Assembly (NCBI GenBank): GCA_020351895.1
Contig: CP070672.1
Coordinates: 2,737,332 to 2,766,357, forward strand
DNA length: 29,026 bases
From: Thermoplasmata archaeon
GTDB taxonomy: Archaea > Thermoplasmatota > Thermoplasmata > GCA-020350865
Direction of reading: 5' to 3'
Part shown: positions 17,540 to 26,256 of the stretch, piece by piece
Position numbering within the stretch: the first letter of the stretch is position 1
Layout of the letters: every line of letters begins with the position of its first letter
The notes under the pieces: generated by a model
What the model was told of the DNA's origin: nothing
Databases searched by the model: none
The model's input: the letters and a program-made list of their open reading frames with translations, nothing else
Program-made: the position numbers and the translations under genes

Positions 17540-17573
17540 CAGAGTATGCACCAAATTTGATTTATATACTCTG
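17540..17573. promoter_or_regulatory. Operator-like 8-bp inverted repeat across the TATA box
   Basis: CAGAGTAT (17540-17547) and its exact reverse complement ATACTCTG (17566-17573) are separated by 18 bases. The right arm overlaps the TATA box TTTATATACT (17561-17570) of the surface-protein gene starting at 17601. A protein bound here would block TBP, so repression is the simplest reading. The adjacent double winged-helix regulator is the natural candidate. No binding data exist; this is seen by eye only. Confidence 0.45.
17561..17570 (+). promoter_or_regulatory. TATA box of the Gln/Asn-rich surface-protein gene
   Basis: TTTATATACT is centred ~36 bases before the ATG at 17601, predicting transcription start near 17591, directly at the GAGGTG ribosome-binding site. 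Confidence 0.55.
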
Positions 17574-17600
17574 CGGCATTTCTTATTCGAGGTGAAAAAA

Positions 17601-18716
17601 ATGATGAAAAACAAAGGACTTAAAAAATCTCCAAAAGCCAAGAAATTCCAAATAGTATTGATATTTTTGATCTTTACACTCCTGATAAATGGTGCAATAT
17701 TCGTGGCAATTGGTGAGGGACCAGGAGGTGATCCTGGTGGAGATCCCAGTCAGGGAGAAGGTGGAAATGGAGAGCAAAACCAGAATAGCACAGGTAATCA
17801 AACCCAGCAACAACAGCAGAACGGCAACCAAACCCAACAACAGCAGCAGAACGGCAACCAAACCCAACAACAGCAGCAGAATGGAAACCAAACCCAGAAC
17901 CAAGAACAGAATGGAAACCAAACCCAGAACCAAGAACAGAATGGAAATTGTACACAGAATCAAGAGCAAAATGGAAATTGTACACAGAACCAGGAACAGA
18001 ATGGAAATTTTACACAGAACCAGGAACAGAATGGAAATTGTACACAGAATCAAGAACAGAATGGTGAAGGTAACAGATTATGCAACTGCTCCTGTGGATG
18101 TAACATGTATCAATACAATTGGTATGGCGAAAATGGTATCTGCTTCTCCAAACAGGGTGGTGAAGGTAATGGCAATAAAAGCCAATGGAGACACAGATAC
18201 CAGAATCAGATAGAAGAGGGAGTCGAGAATGGAACCCTAATAATGGAGGCGACATTTACTCACAAGGAACGTTTCATGTTGCAGGAAAACAACCATTACC
18301 ATTATGGAATGGAGCTGGAGCTTCTGAAGGTCACAAAAAACAGAGTCAAGGTAAGGGTACGGGCAGAATTTCACGAAGGAAAGGTAGTGGCGATTAACAT
18401 AGAAGAAAATGTTCTTAAGTTCGGTGATTCAAAGAATGTAAGGGTCAGGTTCGATGGAAAAGAGATTCAGCGGGGGACAGTTGAACAGGTGATGGCAGCT
18501 TCTGGAGAACAGGCAAGGTACATCGAGGCAGTAGGCGAAGGTGGCTCACAATTTCTCGTGTACATTCCCCATTTTTCCGAGCATATAATAGAATTGGAAT
18601 CCCTTTTAGAAGAGGAGTTGTTTACCGGCTCAAACTATGTAGTAATGGGTATAAGCATCATTGCATTGATCGGACTTTCCGGTTATATCTACAAGATCGG
18701 AAGGGCTAGGATGTAA
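17601..18716 (+). CDS. Gln/Asn-rich repeat surface protein with periodic sequons and two membrane segments
   Basis: The product is 371 residues from the ATG at 17601 (or Met2 at 17604), placed 6 bases after GAGGTG; an upstream in-frame GTG at 17592 lies within that site. A basic N-terminus precedes a signal/TM helix (~16-36). A Gly-rich linker follows, then nine 10-residue repeats (65-154) of the form GN(Q/C/F)TQ(Q/N)Q(Q/E)QN, each with an N-x-T sequon. A Cys-rich knot (NRLCNCSCGCNMY) comes next, then a ~170-residue beta-rich domain, and a C-terminal TM helix (~347-364) with the basic tail KIGRARM. The repeats are probably a heavily glycosylated, extended stalk holding a folded domain near the cell surface. 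No homologous family is recognised. The divergent regulator and the inverted repeat suggest control of its expression. Confidence 0.82.
   Translation: MMKNKGLKKSPKAKKFQIVLIFLIFTLLINGAIFVAIGEGPGGDPGGDPSQGEGGNGEQNQNSTGNQTQQQQQNGNQTQQQQQNGNQTQQQQQNGNQTQNQEQNGNQTQNQEQNGNCTQNQEQNGNCTQNQEQNGNFTQNQEQNGNCTQNQEQNGEGNRLCNCSCGCNMYQYNWYGENGICFSKQGGEGNGNKSQWRHRYQNQIEEGVENGTLIMEATFTHKERFMLQENNHYHYGMELELLKVTKNRVKVRVRAEFHEGKVVAINIEENVLKFGDSKNVRVRFDGKEIQRGTVEQVMAASGEQARYIEAVGEGGSQFLVYIPHFSEHIIELESLLEEELFTGSNYVVMGISIIALIGLSGYIYKIGRARM
17793..18062 (+). repeat. Nine 30-bp in-frame tandem repeats (sequon array)
   Basis: Nine contiguous 30-bp units with no indels encode GNQTQQQQQN (three times), GNQTQNQEQN (twice), GNCTQNQEQN (twice), GNFTQNQEQN and GNCTQNQEQN. 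Units 2 and 3 are identical at DNA level, and units 4 and 5 are identical as well, so expansion is recent. Unit-number variation between strains is expected. Confidence 0.95.
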
Positions 18717-18718
18717 GG

Positions 18719-18867
18719 TATATTACCTCCCTTTACTTTTTTCCTTTTTATTAATTTCCTTGATCCTGAGCTGATGATAGGTCCTTTTGACCTCCTCAAG
18801 TTTCTTTATCTCCTCTTTTAATTTTTCATTTTTAGAAAAGGCATAAATTTTACAGAATCTTGATTTT
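18719..18867 (-). pseudogene. Possible Lys/Glu-rich coiled-coil remnant, no start codon
   Basis: On the minus strand about 48 codons are open between an upstream TGA (~18870) and a TAA near 18719. The sequence reads like an amphipathic helix, with EKLKEEIKKLEEVKRTYHQL near its centre, a Cys near the front and a basic end. No ATG, GTG or TTG occurs in frame, so as it stands it is not a gene. It could be a leftover C-terminus or a chance frame in purine-biased DNA. Confidence 0.25.
18737..18749 (+). terminator. T-rich terminator after the surface-protein gene
   Basis: T6 and T5 runs (TTTTTTCCTTTTT) lie 20-33 bases after the stop at 18716, which fits archaeal T-tract termination. The same bases also encode the Lys-rich end of a possible minus-strand remnant. 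Confidence 0.4.
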
Positions 18868-18880
18868 CAAGCCCCGAAAC

Positions 18881-18890
18881 CTATTTAAAT
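18881..18890 (+). promoter_or_regulatory. TATA box of the 2115-residue surface-protein gene
   Basis: CTATTTAAAT lies about 50 bases before the ATG at 18935, giving a predicted transcription start near 18912 and a short leader that carries GGTGAGG. Confidence 0.5.
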
Positions 18891-18934
18891 CGCCAATATT
18901 ATAAAGTTATAGTTTCCTATGGGTGAGGAATATA

Positions 18935-21900
18935 ATGAGGGAGAAAATTGTGGGAATGGTCCTATTTACATTTCTCTCAATCATAATTTTACTGATCATA
19001 GTCTCTTATGAGGCTACTGCAGGCAAAGTTTGGGTCCCGGAAATAGTTGATTTAGGTTCAGATAATTCTAATGGTGTTCCCTCCATGGCATTGGATTCAA
19101 ATAATTATCCTCATCTCGCCCACAATAATTATGGTCATCTCGAGTACATTCATTGGAATGGTTCAAATTGGATTGTTGAAACAGTTGATACAGAAGCAAT
19201 GGGGATACGGGACGCTTCAATAGCAATAGATTCCTATAACCATCCACATATTGCTTACTGCGACGGTTGGGACAACGAATTAACATATGCACATTGGGAT
19301 GGGATCAGTTGGAACATCGAGGTTGTGGATACCGATGGAGAGACTAGTGGATATTGCGAAATAGCCCTGGATTCCTTGGATCGTCCTCACATTCTGTTTT
19401 CGAGAAGTTGGGGACATCCCGGTTTGTACTGGGTACGTTGGACAGGAGCAGAATGGAATTTTACTTATGCTGGAAGAGGATTAAAACCTTCGTTTACCCT
19501 TAATTCTTCAGATTATCCGCATTATTCCTTCTATGACTCTCAGGGTGATGATTTGAACTATAGAAAATGGACAGGGTCAGAATGGGAATTCAGAATTGTG
19601 GATTCTGATGGGGACGTGGGTTTATATTCATCAATTGCATTAGATTCATCCGGCCTACCACATATTGCCTATCATGAAAGTGACAATAGCGATTTGAGAT
19701 ATGCTCGATTTGATGGAAGGTATTTTCAAATCGAAACCGTTGATTGGATAGATGATGTCGGCGATTATTGCTCCATTACCTTGGACTCCATGAATCGACC
19801 CCATATCAGCTATCTCGATTTTACCAACCATAATCTGAAATACACAAGATGGGATGGTTTGAAATGGAACAACGAAACTGCTGATGATGGATATAATGTC
19901 GGATATTATACCTCAATTCATTTGGATTCATCTGATAATCCACATGTCAGTTATTATGCCAGTATTGATAAACTACTGAAACATGCGAATTGGACGGGAA
20001 CCCAATGGAATGTCCAATTCGTAGATACTGGAGGTTACACAGGCCAGTATACTTCCTTGGCACTGGACTCCTCGGATCTTCCGCATATTAGTTATTACGA
20101 TAAAACGCACAATGCATTGAAGTATTCCAATTGGACAGGAACGCTTTGGAACATAGAGACTGTGGATTCAGGGGAGGACTTCGGGCAATACTCGTCCATT
20201 GCCCTGGATTCCTCAGATAATCCACATATAAGTTATTTTGATGCAGAGAATTTTGACCTGAAATATGCCAAATGGACGGGATCTAACTGGTCAACCGAAA
20301 TTGTTGATCTTATTGGGGAGGTGGGATTGTACACCTCGATAGCCCTAGATTCATTTGATCATCCACATATCAGTTATTATTCTATCTCGGAAGGTGATTT
20401 GAAATACGCTAGGTGGACTGGCATATCCTGGTTTATTGAAACCGTTGATTTTACAGGCGATGTGGGTCTGTACACCTCAATAGCCATTGATTCTAATGAG
20501 TTTCCTCGAATATGTTATTATGATAACACGAAAGGTGACCTGAAATACGCAAATTGGACAGGATTGGGTTGGAATATCGAAACAATCGATTCAGAAGGTG
20601 ATGTAGGAAGGTCTGCGTCCATTACCCTAGATTCCTCTGATAATCCCCATATAAGTTATTATAACGCAACAAAATGGAGTCTAAAATATGCGAATTGGAC
20701 ATCATCAGGTTGGACTATCCAAACTATTACGAAATGGAACGAAAACGGAATAAATACTACAATCGCATTGGACTCCAATGACTATCCGCATATTGGATTA
20801 TTCAGTCGGATTGGTACAGAGGGAGAAGGATTGAGATACATATATTGGAATGGTTCTGATTGGAACCTGGAGAATGTGGATTTTGATTGGGATAGAGAGG
20901 TTGGGTATTTTCCTTCGATTGCCCTGGGATCCGATGATTATGTTCATATCAGCTATTTTAACAATTGCAGTTACGATTTGATGTATGCGAGACAGAGATT
21001 CAACTTTTTTCCTTCAATCAATATCATCAATCCCCCTGCAGGTGATTTAAAAGTCGATTTGTGTTACAATATATCCTGGGATGATGAAGATATAGATGAT
21101 AATGCAAGGATTACGCTTTATTTCGACGAATACGGAGGATTTTTGGATGCGAATCAGGTGGTTTCATCTGCAATACAGATACAAACAGGATACATATTCG
21201 AGGATCTTGACGGACCGGGACACGATAATTTCATATGGAATACCGTTGGTGTGCCAGACGGATCCTATTATATTTATACCATAATAGATGATGGATATAA
21301 TGTAAAAATAATTAACCGGAGTTTAGGTACCTTGACAATCGACCACAGGCCACAAGTGATAATTACCTCACCTTTGAATGGATTCTTTTCACATGATATC
21401 GAAATTTGCTTTAACCTCACTGATAAAAATTTCAGCCCAACTGATGTATTCATTAACTGGAGTGTAAACGGCATAGAGTGGTTCGAGTGTACTGAAGGAA
21501 ACGGCGGAGATGGTAAATCAGGATTGTCCTCATCGTATCCTGAGGGTGTTCCCCATTTATTTATATGGAACTCGGATGCGGATTTACCGGAAACGAATAT
21601 AACTGTATTCATAAATGTCACCCCTTACGATCCTGATATCGGGACATTTGACATTACATCCTTCTTGGTCGATAACGATAATCCTATTCCGATCATTATT
21701 ACACCAAATAATGATGAGCATATCAAAGGAATATTCAATATTACAGTTACAACTGATCAGAAAGCATTGTCAATGGAGTTTTATTATTATTACGGAAATT
21801 GGTATTTCATAGGATTCGGGATATACGCTTCAGAAAATGATATTTGGTACTACAATTGGAATACAACGCTTTTAAATTTGATGGATGTAAAAATATTCGC

Positions 21901-24900
21901 TAATGCCACAGATGGCGTTGGGTTCAGGAGCTCAAATAAAACTGGAATAGAAATAGATAACACTGCTCCAACACCATCGGTAAATACTCCGATGGACGAT
22001 GAGCACATTTTGGGTACCTATAATCTGACGGTTATGAGCGACTCCGATACAGTATCTGTGGAACTCTTCTACTTTAATGGCATCTTGAAATTAATTGGAA
22101 CAAGTTCATATAATCCAGCAGATGATATATGGTACTTCAATTGGGACACCACTGATCTGAATCTGGAAAATGTGGCAGTATTGGTAAGTGCTACAGACGA
22201 AGTAGGGCTATTTGGGAATGCGTCAAAAATCGGTATCGAGATCGATAATACCGCCCCAACCCCCACTTTGCTATCACCTTTGGAAAACGAGCATATCACA
22301 GGTATCCCTAATCTTACATGCATTTCCGATTCAGATACTGTCTTTTTGGAATTCTTCTATTGTGACACAAGTTGGCAATCAATTGGAATAGGGATATTTG
22401 ATGACATAACCGGACAATGGTACTTGAATTGGAACACAACAGGTATGGATATGGTGGATGTATTAATTTCAGCAAATGCAACTGATGAAGTGGGGCTTTT
22501 AGGTAACACATCAAGCTCTGGAATAGAAATCGATAATACAGCACCTTCTCCGATTATACTTTCACCATCAAGCAACGAGCATATCTCAGGAATATACAAT
22601 CTGACAGCAACAAGTGATGTTGACACGATTTTCGTGAAATTTCAATATTTCGATGGTATTTTGCATTTAATAGGAACAGGTGTGTATAATCCAACAGATG
22701 ATAAATGGTACATACAATGGAATACCTCAGGACTAGACTTGTACAATGTGATAGTGTACATCAATGCCACTGATGAAGTAGGAATCTCAGGTGTTGCGTC
22801 AAGTTTCGGCATCGAGATCGATAACACGCCCCCCTCACCCATGTTGGTAGCACCTACAAATAACGAACACATTAAAGGAATATACAATATCTCAGCAACA
22901 AGCGATTCAGATACAGTTACTGTGGAGTTTAATTATTATGATGGAAAGTGGAATTCTATAGGGGTGGGAATATACGATCCATTAGGTGGTATATGGTATT
23001 TTGAATGGGATACAAACGAACTGAATTTAATGAATATTATAATATCTGCAAATGCTACGGATGAGGTAGGATTAATAATGAGCACAGAATGCACAGGAGT
23101 AGAGGTAGATAATTTATTCCCGACACCGCAACTGGTTTCACCAGTTAATTATGAACACATTACTGGAATATACAACCTGAGTGTTATATGTGACCCTGAT
23201 ACCGGTTCCGTGGAATTCTCGTTTTATGATGGAAGTTGGCATCAACTGGGTTTTGGGACATATAATTTGGAAGATGATAAATGGTTCCTACAATGGGATA
23301 CCACAGATTTAAACTTAGTTGATGTGTTCATATCTGTCAATGTGACAGACGAAGTCGGGCACTCTGGTAACACATACAACATAGGTATAGAAATCGATAA
23401 CACACCCCCTGTTCCAATCTTAATCACACCTGTTGATAACGAACATATCAATGGAATCTATAATCTCACAGCAACAAGTGATGTTGATACGCAACTAGTG
23501 GAGTTTTCCTATTATGATGGAAATTGGAGTTTAATTGGATTTGGCACTTATGATTCAGGTTATGGTAAATGGTACCATAATTGGAATACTACAACCTTGG
23601 ATTTGGTGAATGTAATTATTTCTGTTATTGCAACAGATGAGGTGGAACTCTTTAATAATGCATCGAGTGTGGGAATAGAAATCGATAATACAGCCCCCTC
23701 TCCGAATATATTAACACCAATAAGTAATGAACATATAACTGGTGTTCACAACCTTATCGTTAAAAGCGATGCAGATACTGTCTCAATAAATTTATCCTAT
23801 TATAATGGAACTTGGCAATCAATTGGCACCGCAAATTATGACTCAGATGCTGATGTATGGTACATTATGTGGGACACCGTGGGATTAAATCAGAAAGATA
23901 TAATAATATCAGTTAGTGCCATTGATGAAGTGGCTCAATTGGGCACAAGCACAATAACTGGTTTAGAAATCGACAACATTCCCCCGACCCCTTTACTACT
24001 TTCACCAATAGGAAGTGAACATATCAAAGAAATTTACAATATCACTGCAACTTGTGATTTAGATACAATTTCATTACAATTCTATTACTACGATGGAAAT
24101 TGGTTTCTGATAGGAAATGGAACGTATGACTCAATTTATGATAAATGGTTCTACAATTGGAATACAACCGATTTAAATCTAGAAAATATCACCTTAACCG
24201 TAAATGCAACCGATGAAATGGGACATTTAGGAACTGATTTAAATACAGATATTGAAATTGATAACACACCCCCAACCCCGACTTTGCTGACACCATCTAA
24301 CAATCAACAAATCTCGAAAGTATACCGTATTACTGCAGAAAGTGATGCTGATACCGTTACCTTGGATTTCAATTACTATAATTTGGCTTGGTATTTCATA
24401 GGAAATGCGATATATGATCCTGATAACGAAAAGTGGTATTATGATTGGGATACCTCTGGATTGGATCTAACAGGTGTGATTTTATCTGCCAATTCAACTG
24501 ATGAAATAGGATTTTGGGGGAATGTTTCAAATATAGGAATAATTATCGATAATACCGGCCCCATAATAACTTCTTTAACACCCTCAAATACTTCAATCAA
24601 TATTGCTTTAGACACAGAAATCTTAATAGAATTCAGCGAGCCGATAACTATCAATAATTTTGAAGATTTCATTTCTTTTTATCCCACAATTGATATCTTC
24701 GATTATGAGTGGAACTCAAGAAATACTATCCTCACTATGGAGCTTTCGTCCAAACTCATCCAAAATACCACCTATACAATATCAATTAATACGGATGTAA
24801 CAGATCTTTTGGAAAACTCGATGAACTCGATTTTTATCTCCACCTTTACAACCGGGATTGATACTGATTGCGATGACATTTTTGATCATCTTGATGAAGA

Positions 24901-25282
24901 CGATGATAACGACGGCGTTCCAGATTCAGACGATGATTTTCCATTGGATTCTTCGGAAAGTGTGGATACGGATGGCGATGGGATAGGAAATAATGCCGAT
25001 GTCGATGACGATAACGACGGTTACAACGATGACAACGATGCCCACCCCCTCGATCCGAATTTATGGAAAAGTACTAAAAAAACACAAGCATCCATATGGT
25101 ACTGGCTTTCATATTTATTGCTTGCATTAGTCATTGTTTGTATCATTATCTTTTTACTTTATCTTAGAAGAAAAAGAGAGCCACATGGGATTACCGGTGA
25201 GGTTATTGTAGTGGAACCTCTAGAAGATGATGAGGATTTATCGTATGATTTAATCAGTTTTGAAGTAATGAAAGATGAGTAA
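18935..25282 (+). CDS. Giant single-pass surface protein: propeller repeats, Ig-like repeats, TSP3, C-terminal anchor
   Basis: A 2115-residue exported protein. The ATG at 18935 follows GGTGAGG by 6 bases; an in-frame GTG at 18923 lies in that site. Order: signal peptide (~5-28); about 14 propeller-like repeats of ~46 residues (51-687) with the pattern SIALDSSDNPHISYYD...LKYA.WTG..WNIETVD; two or three Ig-like linkers (~690-912); ten Ig-like repeats of 95-96 residues (913-1871), each opening with IDNT.P.P and NEHI.GIYN; a Big_5/SbsA-like Ig domain (~1872-1975); Asp-rich TSP3 calcium repeats (1976-2041); a TM helix (~2052-2078) with RRKRE after it; and an acidic cytoplasmic tail. Many N-x-S/T sequons are present. 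It is probably a long calcium-stiffened adhesin or cell-contact stalk. No catalytic motif was seen and the binding partner is unknown. Confidence 0.9.
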   Translation: MREKIVGMVLFTFLSIIILLIIVSYEATAGKVWVPEIVDLGSDNSNGVPSMALDSNNYPHLAHNNYGHLEYIHWNGSNWIVETVDTEAMGIRDASIAIDSYNHPHIAYCDGWDNELTYAHWDGISWNIEVVDTDGETSGYCEIALDSLDRPHILFSRSWGHPGLYWVRWTGAEWNFTYAGRGLKPSFTLNSSDYPHYSFYDSQGDDLNYRKWTGSEWEFRIVDSDGDVGLYSSIALDSSGLPHIAYHESDNSDLRYARFDGRYFQIETVDWIDDVGDYCSITLDSMNRPHISYLDFTNHNLKYTRWDGLKWNNETADDGYNVGYYTSIHLDSSDNPHVSYYASIDKLLKHANWTGTQWNVQFVDTGGYTGQYTSLALDSSDLPHISYYDKTHNALKYSNWTGTLWNIETVDSGEDFGQYSSIALDSSDNPHISYFDAENFDLKYAKWTGSNWSTEIVDLIGEVGLYTSIALDSFDHPHISYYSISEGDLKYARWTGISWFIETVDFTGDVGLYTSIAIDSNEFPRICYYDNTKGDLKYANWTGLGWNIETIDSEGDVGRSASITLDSSDNPHISYYNATKWSLKYANWTSSGWTIQTITKWNENGINTTIALDSNDYPHIGLFSRIGTEGEGLRYIYWNGSDWNLENVDFDWDREVGYFPSIALGSDDYVHISYFNNCSYDLMYARQRFNFFPSINIINPPAGDLKVDLCYNISWDDEDIDDNARITLYFDEYGGFLDANQVVSSAIQIQTGYIFEDLDGPGHDNFIWNTVGVPDGSYYIYTIIDDGYNVKIINRSLGTLTIDHRPQVIITSPLNGFFSHDIEICFNLTDKNFSPTDVFINWSVNGIEWFECTEGNGGDGKSGLSSSYPEGVPHLFIWNSDADLPETNITVFINVTPYDPDIGTFDITSFLVDNDNPIPIIITPNNDEHIKGIFNITVTTDQKALSMEFYYYYGNWYFIGFGIYASENDIWYYNWNTTLLNLMDVKIFANATDGVGFRSSNKTGIEIDNTAPTPSVNTPMDDEHILGTYNLTVMSDSDTVSVELFYFNGILKLIGTSSYNPADDIWYFNWDTTDLNLENVAVLVSATDEVGLFGNASKIGIEIDNTAPTPTLLSPLENEHITGIPNLTCISDSDTVFLEFFYCDTSWQSIGIGIFDDITGQWYLNWNTTGMDMVDVLISANATDEVGLLGNTSSSGIEIDNTAPSPIILSPSSNEHISGIYNLTATSDVDTIFVKFQYFDGILHLIGTGVYNPTDDKWYIQWNTSGLDLYNVIVYINATDEVGISGVASSFGIEIDNTPPSPMLVAPTNNEHIKGIYNISATSDSDTVTVEFNYYDGKWNSIGVGIYDPLGGIWYFEWDTNELNLMNIIISANATDEVGLIMSTECTGVEVDNLFPTPQLVSPVNYEHITGIYNLSVICDPDTGSVEFSFYDGSWHQLGFGTYNLEDDKWFLQWDTTDLNLVDVFISVNVTDEVGHSGNTYNIGIEIDNTPPVPILITPVDNEHINGIYNLTATSDVDTQLVEFSYYDGNWSLIGFGTYDSGYGKWYHNWNTTTLDLVNVIISVIATDEVELFNNASSVGIEIDNTAPSPNILTPISNEHITGVHNLIVKSDADTVSINLSYYNGTWQSIGTANYDSDADVWYIMWDTVGLNQKDIIISVSAIDEVAQLGTSTITGLEIDNIPPTPLLLSPIGSEHIKEIYNITATCDLDTISLQFYYYDGNWFLIGNGTYDSIYDKWFYNWNTTDLNLENITLTVNATDEMGHLGTDLNTDIEIDNTPPTPTLLTPSNNQQISKVYRITAESDADTVTLDFNYYNLAWYFIGNAIYDPDNEKWYYDWDTSGLDLTGVILSANSTDEIGFWGNVSNIGIIIDNTGPIITSLTPSNTSINIALDTEILIEFSEPITINNFEDFISFYPTIDIFDYEWNSRNTILTMELSSKLIQNTTYTISINTDVTDLLENSMNSIFISTFTTGIDTDCDDIFDHLDEDDDNDGVPDSDDDFPLDSSESVDTDGDGIGNNADVDDDNDGYNDDNDAHPLDPNLWKSTKKTQASIWYWLSYLLLALVIVCIIIFLLYLRRKREPHGITGEVIVVEPLEDDEDLSYDLISFEVMKDE
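19080..20997 (+). repeat. About 14 propeller-type repeats (~138 bp each)
   Basis: Fourteen copies of a ~46-residue unit can be counted by the recurring LDS.D.PHISYYD element followed by a LKYA.WTG..W strand. The third, thirteenth and fourteenth copies are the most divergent. Fourteen units would fit two seven-bladed propellers, which is an inference from the count. Confidence 0.85.
21671..24547 (+). repeat. Ten Ig-like repeats, nine of exactly 288 bp
   Basis: The GAT codon opening each DNT.P motif falls at 21671, 21956, 22244, 22532, 22820, 23108, 23396, 23684, 23972 and 24260, and the next domain starts at 24548. The first interval is 285 bp and the nine others are each 288 bp. The copies differ at many positions, so the array is old but has kept its length. 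Confidence 0.95.
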
Positions 25283-25392
25283 AAAACCTATAGGAATGTG
25301 GGATATATCTCAATTTCAAACATTTATTTACGTTTCGATAAAACAATATTTATTTCGAATTTATATTGTTATTGAAAAATAGTATTCAAATT

Positions 25393-25422
25393 AAAAAAGA
25401 CTGATCTAGGGCTGACTCCTAG
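25393..25422 (-). terminator. Hairpin plus T6 terminator of the two-TM gene
   Basis: On the minus strand, CTAGG (25422-25418) pairs with CCTAG (25410-25406) around a 7-base loop. A T6 run (25398-25393) follows, immediately after the stop at 25423. The stem is only five base pairs, so the T-run may be the working part. Confidence 0.45.
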
Positions 25423-26085
25423 TTAATTGGGTTTCTTTGAATTGATATAATGAATGAAAGGGGTCTCATGGTTTAATACCCATTTTACTCCCTTAATTTT
25501 TTTTTCATTTTTATATTTTTTATAAAAATAGCCAAATGCAATTTCTGTGGCTATGTCTATGTTTACATTATTTTCCTTTAGAACCTTGAAAAATTTTACA
25601 GGGGAATATATTAGTTGCTTTGATATGTATAGCGGTGCGTATTCCTTTGATGAATCTTTTTGGTAAAAAGTAATAAGAAATTCTTCTTTATCCAGGGGGT
25701 TCCAAAAAATATTTTCAATATCTTTTAAATGAACAGTAATGAATTCTGGGGAAAATATCGCTTTCGTTCTATCAGATGGTAAATATATATTCTCTTTGGA
25801 TACTTTTACATCATACGTATTATATTTCATTTTTAAATATATTATTCGTAGATTTATATATATTCCTAAACCGATAGCAATGAATATTGGAATCGAGAAA
25901 AAGTACACGGCAAAAACATCGCCAATAACATCTTGATAATAGATAACAGCAATAGGAGGTATAGGTCCGAGAAAACATATAAAAATTAAGTTAATTATAT
26001 TTGACCTAGCCTTTTTTTTACTATCTTTTTTCGCATTCATTGCTTTTTCGGAATCTGATTCATCATATATTATATCCTCATTCAA
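25423..26085 (-). CDS. Two-TM membrane protein with a possible PH-like cytoplasmic domain
   Basis: A 220-residue protein of unknown function. An acidic/Lys-rich N-terminus (1-28) is followed by a hairpin of two TM helices (~30-50 and 57-80) and a soluble beta-rich domain (~88-170) with alternating strands (YDVKVSKENIYLPS, FITVHLKDIENIFW, EEFLITFYQKDS). This recalls the bacterial-PH type of membrane protein, a low-certainty fold guess. A Lys-rich helix closes the protein. The TTG start at 26085 has GGAGG 9 bases upstream; Met16 is an alternative. The gene lies 145 bp after the giant TSP3 gene on the same strand. Its first codons and that gene's last codons form the ends of the 100-bp tandem duplication. 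It may be a partner or protection protein for its neighbour, but that rests on position alone. Confidence 0.72.
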   Translation of the reverse strand: MNEDIIYDESDSEKAMNAKKDSKKKARSNIINLIFICFLGPIPPIAVIYYQDVIGDVFAVYFFSIPIFIAIGLGIYINLRIIYLKMKYNTYDVKVSKENIYLPSDRTKAIFSPEFITVHLKDIENIFWNPLDKEEFLITFYQKDSSKEYAPLYISKQLIYSPVKFFKVLKENNVNIDIATEIAFGYFYKKYKNEKKIKGVKWVLNHETPFIHYINSKKPN

Positions 26086-26256
26086 GAATCTCTGCCTCCA
26101 TTAATTTATGTATTAGCATAATATGCAGATGTTACAGTAGATCACGTCCATAAACACATTCATCATATATCATATCCCCATTCAAGAATGCAAGCCTCAT
26201 AAATATATGTGTCAGCATAACATGTTGATGTTATAGCGGATCACGTCCATAAACAT
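26058..26256. repeat. 100-bp tandem duplication spanning a gene junction
   Basis: Copy 1 (26058-26157) and copy 2 (26158-26256) are direct repeats of 100 and 99 bp that differ at a minority of positions. Each begins with ATTCATCA, and the same 8 bases recur at 26257-26264 after copy 2. On the minus strand the unit contains the last codons of the giant gene (VYGRDPL-stop in copy 2, VYGRDLL-stop in copy 1), the spacer, and the first codons of the two-TM gene (TTG AAT G.G GAT AT. ATA TAT GAT GAA). Copy 2 start plus copy 1 end make a 17-codon relic frame (26132-26185). Confidence 0.92.

Noticed and set aside
17583..18053. 156-codon minus-strand frame of repeated Ile/Leu/Val
   Set aside because: It is the antisense of the Gln/Asn repeat array; its hydrophobic periodicity is a mechanical result of reading the repeat backwards.
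17793..18062. CRISPR-like array of 30-bp units
   Set aside because: The units are contiguous, have no unique spacers, and stay in frame within a coding gene.
17689..18213. 174-codon plus-strand frame rich in Lys, Arg and Thr
   Set aside because: It is an alternative-frame reading of the same 30-bp repeats with no start context.
26132..26185. 17-codon TTG-started minus-strand frame between the giant gene and the two-TM gene
   Set aside because: It is an accidental fusion of the start copy and end copy created by the tandem duplication. It is too short and has no own features.
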